Shown in pieces: positions 60,201 through 64,000 of a stretch of 64,000 nt of DNA; the first letter of the stretch is position 1; each line of letters starts with the position of its first letter. The stretch is from Lentinus brumalis (lineage: Eukaryota > Basidiomycota > Agaricomycetes > Polyporales > Polyporaceae): positions 186,001 through 250,000 of the forward strand of contig MARA01000047.1 of assembly GCA_001792895.1 (NCBI GenBank), read 5' to 3'. The position numbers and the translations under genes are program-made. The notes beneath the pieces are model-generated. The model was given only the letters and a program-made list of their open reading frames with translations. It was not told the origin of the DNA and did not search any database.

Positions 60201-60796
60201 GTTATGGATAACCGGGCCATAGTCTGCAATGTTGCCAGCAAACTCCCCTTCATAACCCCATGTAGCGTGCTCCGAGCAGGCGAAACGCGGCGTGCGAGTG
60301 CGAGCTGCATCAGCGGAGGCCTGGATACAGTGTGGTTTGCAGTACCGACTGACACATGAGGAGTTGCACTTCAGCGGTTGACCGCCCTTCTTTTGAGTGC
60401 ACCCACCCGGCCATTGGCAGCGGTCGCCGATGTCGCTACGGAAGAATGGGATGGGGGGCGCCAGATGCAGCTCAGCACCCTCAGGTGTCAGTTGGGCAGG
60501 ATGTGCGAGGGGATTTCCAAGCCGGTCGATGTGTCGGTGAAGAAATCTCTTCGCATCATTAAAAGCAAAGGATGGGGTGTAAGTCTGCGTCCAATGACAG
60601 TTCTTATCGATGCACTAAGCAGGTGTCAGCATAAGTAAGTCTCGGACGAGTGACATAGACATACCCGAAGGCAGATCATGCCTCGCTTCTCTAAGGCTTT
60701 TGACCCGTGGTGTACTCTCCATTGAACAGGCCCGTCGCACTTGCCGCAGTATGTCGCATACTGTGTGATTATTGGATCGACAACGAGTGGCAGCAT
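57240..60796 (-). CDS. Cys-rich GRF-finger-like protein of the older KDZ element
   Basis: The ATG at 60,796 starts M-L-P-L-V-V-D-P. Exon 1 (60,796-60,665) and exon 2 (from 60,614) join to a GRF-like zinc finger, residues about 15-58: Y-C-G-K-C-D-G, then R-G-M-I-C-L-R-C, N-C-H-W-T-Q. A second Cys cluster follows (C-Q-W-P-G-G-C, K-C-N-S-S-C, Y-C-K-P-H-C), then Pro-rich linkers. The 3' half is firm: exon ending 59,221, exon 59,163-58,010 and exon 57,960-57,240, with introns of 57 and 49 nt in phase. It carries C-E-F-C-D-L-R-M-P-E-L, G-Y-Y-G-E-K-G-Y and an acidic tail. Between about 59,830 and 59,720 the frame shifts in the sense of one missing base and I could not explain it by an intron. Such proteins recur in Agaricomycete repeats; a DNA-binding role is inferred only. 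Confidence 0.65.
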
Positions 60797-60868
60797 CGGG
60801 GTAGAGGACTTGCAGTAGCGGGACTTGGTCGCATCACCGAGACTCCAGAATATATGATAGCAGAAGAC

Positions 60869-60916
60869 TGTGGCCGACGCTTTGACAGACATCGTGCAGC
60901 CAAAGCGTCGGCCACA
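60869..60916. repeat. Perfect 16-bp inverted repeat (hairpin)
   Basis: TGTGGCCGACGCTTTG at 60,869-60,884 pairs exactly with 60,901-60,916 across a 16-nt loop. It lies about 75 bp upstream of the Cys-rich gene's start and near the older element's right end. Part of the arm recurs at the left end (37,831-37,848). Confidence 0.8.
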
Positions 60917-61062
60917 TTTCGTGGTCAAAGCGATGGGCGGGAAGCCCAAGCGGTGGCGGGCAAAGCGTTGAGCGCAGTGGCGGGACGTCGGGCGAGGCGT
61001 TACGGGAGTGGCTCTGGGCGTGACTTCACAGACGCTGAGATTGGTGGCGTGGAGTTTCCGCC

Positions 61063-61080
61063 GGAGCTCTCCGTGGAGAG
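61063..61080 (-). repeat. Right inverted end motif of the older KDZ element
   Basis: The reverse complement of this 18-mer equals 37,705-37,722 exactly. Confidence 0.5.
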
Positions 61081-61982
61081 CGCTCCCCGTGGGTCGGACA
61101 CTCTGCGTCCATCATGCTTCATGTGTATACCTATCAGCAGCGCTAAGCTGATATATATCATGGCAAGTCGCCAGCGCACCATCGCGACGAAAAGCGGGTG
61201 GCTGATCGCCACACCGTCGTTGCCAGACCTCCTGACGGAGACGAGACTTGAGCATTGGAGCGCCTCATAGACGCCACAGCTAGTCCTGGTAACGAATCAG
61301 ACATCCAACTATATGTGAACACTCACCGCCAATGATCAGGATTCAGCATGGACGATCGGCCAGCAGCCTCGGGCTTGAGGGAAGACCTGCCCCACTGGCA
61401 GTAGGTGAGCTCAAGCGCAAAGATGTAGGGTTAGTCCATTCAGCTTCAAAAGCAAGCGACCACGTCAGCAACGCGTCTGAATACTTGGGGCGTGAATTCT
61501 CCATGCAAGGACGGAAGGAGGAGGCGAACGAATTCAGCGCGATCGGAAAGCCGACTGTAGGCGCTCGACATAGCCACATTGCGTTATCTAATAAATCTGT
61601 TCTCTGTTATCTTATCAGATACCATGTTTCAAGACCGGGACTTGAAGCTTTGAAGTTTAACTTCAACAGATTTAACACTGTACTCACGTTAAAAGCTCAC
61701 TGTGCTGGTTCGACCGAATCCCTGAGATTGTGCATGTGAGGGAGTCCGGAATTAATACGACACGTACTTGATGTAAAGGCGGCGATTACTTAGTAAAGTA
61801 CTTAATCTGGCGGTAGGCGCTCAGATGGAATGTACTTATGTCGAAGGATTGGCCACTACGATTCACACCACCTCCTTCCCACCTCATCCATAACCCTTCC
61901 ATTCGCAATCTGTCCTCAGCGTTCGCTTTCACTTTCACAGTGTAATTTGCAGTGTGACCCAGGCTCGTCGGTCGTAGCGAAG

Positions 61983-64000
61983 ATGAACGATGCTCAATTT
62001 AAAACCATTTACGGGAAGATGATACAGAATCCGAAGGGGGTCGGTGAGTTCACTACCTCCACGTACGCCGGCTCTGACCTCCACGTGTGCCGGTTCTATC
62101 GGGTTGTTAGGTGCTTGCCGCAGCTCGCAAGGGATCACCACCACACATGATGGTCCTAGCCAACACTTGGAGCGATCCTGCAGCGAACATTCCCTACCCG
62201 GATGCTTTGGACGTCTTTCTCGTGCACCTCCAGGAGGACAGGGTACCGAGCACCATGACAGCAAAATTTTCCGACCCTCCCAACCTGGCGTTCACCGCGA
62301 TGCTCGGTATCAGCAAGATGGGCGAAATCTTGCCCGAGGACGGCCCTCAGGTGCAACGTATCGTAGAAGCATGGCCGGGTATCTACAAGTGGAGCGTTTA
62401 CATCTTTTCATCGCGCATCGAAGGACTCGACAAGATGGAGACACGAAGACGCACCACCCTCGACATCCTCTCTGCGTTCTGGTACTGCATCTGCTTCCGG
62501 GACGTCATCCGCGCCCGGATGATACAGACCCCTGCGACGATCGAGATGGCGACCCGGCTCTGGCTCGAAGAGAACGACGGCCCGCATCAAAAGCGCATCG
62601 ACATCCCCGTTGGAACGTGTCTCTTCGGGTGTCTGCTCCGGGAGGCGGGCGCAGAGCAGCTGGACCGCGTCTTGAAGGTCGTCGGCGGGAAGGCAACAGA
62701 GGTGGCGAAGCTCGCCATCATGCGCCTGCAACGCACCCTGAAGGGCCCGGAATACCACTCTAACCATATATCGATGCATATCGACCTCGTCAACTCCCTT
62801 TCGAGACCTCGGGACCACCCGCTCCGCCACGCGCTGCTGAGTGCGAACGTTATCTGGGTCATCTCCGGCGCCCTCGTCAAAATCTCGGTCCTCATAAACA
62901 CCACGCGCAACCCGGGATACATGGACCCGATGCTGGGAGGCTTCGGCTACCTGCGCAACTGTCTAGAGTCGACGGACGGCTTTACCTGGGTGACACAGGC
63001 TATCGACGCCGGTTTCCTGCAGGCGTACTGCGACTGCAGTCCCTGCTTCGCCGACCTACCGCACGAAGAGTATCAAATGATCGAGGATCTGATGTCGAGG
63101 ATTCTGCCGCCATATCTTGTCTACCGTTCCGTCGTTGAGGCCGCGGACTCTGCTCTGAAGAAAATCGAGCGCGGGGCACAGAAAGAGCGTATAGAACGCA
63201 GCAGAGTCAGGGTCCCGTGGGCGAGGTTCGCTCAGCTGGTCCACGACCGCGCACGCATCGTGAAAGCAGCGGAGGAGGCGAAGGGCACCCAGATCACTTG
63301 CGACAACATGAAGGTGCGTTCTCAGTCGTAGCCGCCGGGGGACCATACTGAAACGTCCTCTGCAGTGCCAGAAGATCCGGACGAAGCAAGAGGTGCGGCG
63401 GTGCTCGGCGTGCCTGACCACGTTCTACTGCTCGAAGGCAAGCTTAGTACTTCTGTCTGCATCGAACATCTGTTGACAGCACCAGGAGTGTCAAGAGGCC
63501 GCGTGGAAGGAGGGCGACCACAAGACCATGTGCAAGCTCAAGCAACGCGCCCGACTCGGTGAGCGTTTATGACGAGGTCTGGAGCTCGTGGCTGAGTGTT
63601 TGCAGAGGGCCACGCGGACAACGTCTCGAAGCGCGACTACCAGTTCCTGCACTACTTGGCCATGTTCGACTCGCGCATGCACATCGGCGAGCTCCGACGC
63701 GCCGCGGCGCACGACTTCCCGAACACACCGCTCACGGAGCTTGTCGTCCTGATCGACCAGTCTGTCGTGCCACCGAAGTATGGCGTGAAGGAGCTCAAGG
63801 CGTACACGCTCAACGACCACGTCGTGATTTCAGAGAACGAAGAGGCGCGGAACAGAGCCCTGATCGAGAAGGCGCAGGCGCACCCGGACAAGTACACGAT
63901 CGTCGACATGACAATTGCGGGGGGCGACGCGCTCAACAAGGTCATGACCCTTGCGACAGGCGGTTTCTGGTCCCTCGACTCGGCGGTACCGCATGCGACG
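61983..64000 (+). CDS. MYND-type zinc-finger protein, 3' end beyond the window
   Basis: Exons 61,983-62,043, 62,124-63,313, 63,366-63,437, 63,486-63,558 and 63,606 to beyond 64,000 all join in phase. After a short first exon (M-N-D-A-Q-F-K-T-I-Y) comes a helical region of about 400 residues without known domain, then the MYND finger at about residues 418-460: C-Q-K-I-R-T-K-Q-E-V-R-R-C-S-A-C, F-Y-C-S-K-E-C-Q-E-A-A-W, H-K-T-M-C. MYND fingers bind two zinc ions and usually mediate protein contacts, often in transcription regulators. The intron inside the finger (63,438-63,485) has a GC donor (AAG|GCAAGC) and ends CACCAG; this exact cut is required to restore the finger's E-C-Q. The remaining 131 residues look well conserved in style and run off the window. 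No frame breaks. Role unknown. Confidence 0.85.

Larger units (their letters stand above)
37705..61080. mobile_element. Older KDZ element, interrupted by a younger one; ends approximate
   Basis: Two convergent genes sit inside inverted end motifs: a CxC5/CxC6-type KDZ transposase (+, first exon from 37,936) and a Cys-rich GRF-finger-like gene (-, starting at 60,796). CTCTCCACGGAGAGCTCC at 37,705-37,722 recurs exactly inverted at 61,063-61,080. A second match, centred on CGACGCTTTGGC, occurs at 37,831-37,848 and inverted at 60,893-60,910. Without the 16.5-kb insert and one target-site copy the element would be about 6.8 kb. I could not fix its exact termini or its own target duplication. Confidence 0.6.
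60797..61982. other. Right end of the older element and promoter of the MYND gene
   Basis: It contains the 5' side of the Cys-rich gene, with a TATA-like CATATAT on the minus strand near 60,855. A hairpin and the inverted end motif follow (listed separately), and then about 0.9 kb of unremarkable sequence leading to the MYND gene. Open frames here show no conserved content. Confidence 0.5.

Noticed and set aside
60707..61270. Long plus-strand frame opposite the Cys-rich gene's start (187 residues)
   Set aside because: It overlaps the first exon and promoter of the minus-strand gene, runs through the hairpin, and has no recognisable content.
1..64000. CRISPR arrays, bacterial operons, rRNA or tRNA genes
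   Set aside because: No spaced palindromic repeats, no bacterial gene organisation, and no tRNA cloverleaf or rRNA core that I could recognise by eye. A tRNA search tool would be needed to exclude tRNA genes firmly.

Overview
The window reads as nuclear DNA of a filamentous basidiomycete, most likely an Agaricomycete of the Polyporales type. Evidence: genes are cut by many short introns (about 45-80 nt, donors mostly GTGAGT/GTATGT/GTGCGT), an F-box/LRR-like pair, a MYND protein and a two-finger C2H2 regulator of basidiomycete type are present, and the main mobile elements belong to the KDZ (Kyakuja-Dileera-Zisupton) superfamily with a linked TET/JBP-type dioxygenase, a combination known from mushroom-forming fungi. 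The species itself is an inference.

Layout. 1-9.65 kb: GC-rich sequence full of short tandem repeats, with no gene I can support. 9.65-21.5 kb: mostly featureless, with one doubtful short ORF at 10.36 kb. 21.5-22.8 kb (-): intact four-exon C2H2 zinc-finger gene. 22.8-30.1 kb: nothing convincing. 30.1-33.5 kb (+): two tandem F-box/LRR-like paralogues. 34.2-37.3 kb (-): a decayed relic and a fuller copy of an unnamed basidiomycete family, with a small TA-flanked MITE between them (35.18-35.40 kb). 37.7-61.1 kb: nested KDZ elements. 62.0-64.0 kb (+): a MYND-type zinc-finger gene running off the end.

The central discovery is the nested transposon. An older KDZ element (about 37.7-61.1 kb) has two convergent genes: a CxC5/CxC6-type KDZ transposase (+) and a cysteine-rich, GRF-finger-like protein (-). 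Its transposase gene is split by a 16,547-bp younger KDZ element (38,281-54,827) flanked by the exact 8-bp duplication CGACCTAT. Removing the insert and one duplicate restores exon phase across all the transposase exons. The younger element carries five genes: an acidic Ser-rich protein (-), a Cys-cluster nuclear protein (+), a homeodomain-like nuclear protein (-), a TET/JBP dioxygenase (+) and a CxC2-type KDZ transposase (+). Its ends have diverged inverted repeats at matched spacing. Its right end holds about 20 monomers of 33 bp built on CGGCCGGTATGCGTA; the same 15-mer occurs inverted near the left end, and its 8-bp core also occurs in the promoter shared by the homeodomain-like and TET genes. 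These are plausible transposase or regulator binding sites.

The KDZ-associated genes carry at least seven single-base losses, nearly all in short C (or G) runs. There are no nonsense substitutions, and the neighbouring host genes are clean. This could be real inactivation, but the uniform pattern looks more like a base-calling or consensus problem in a methylated repeat. If so, the young element may be intact.
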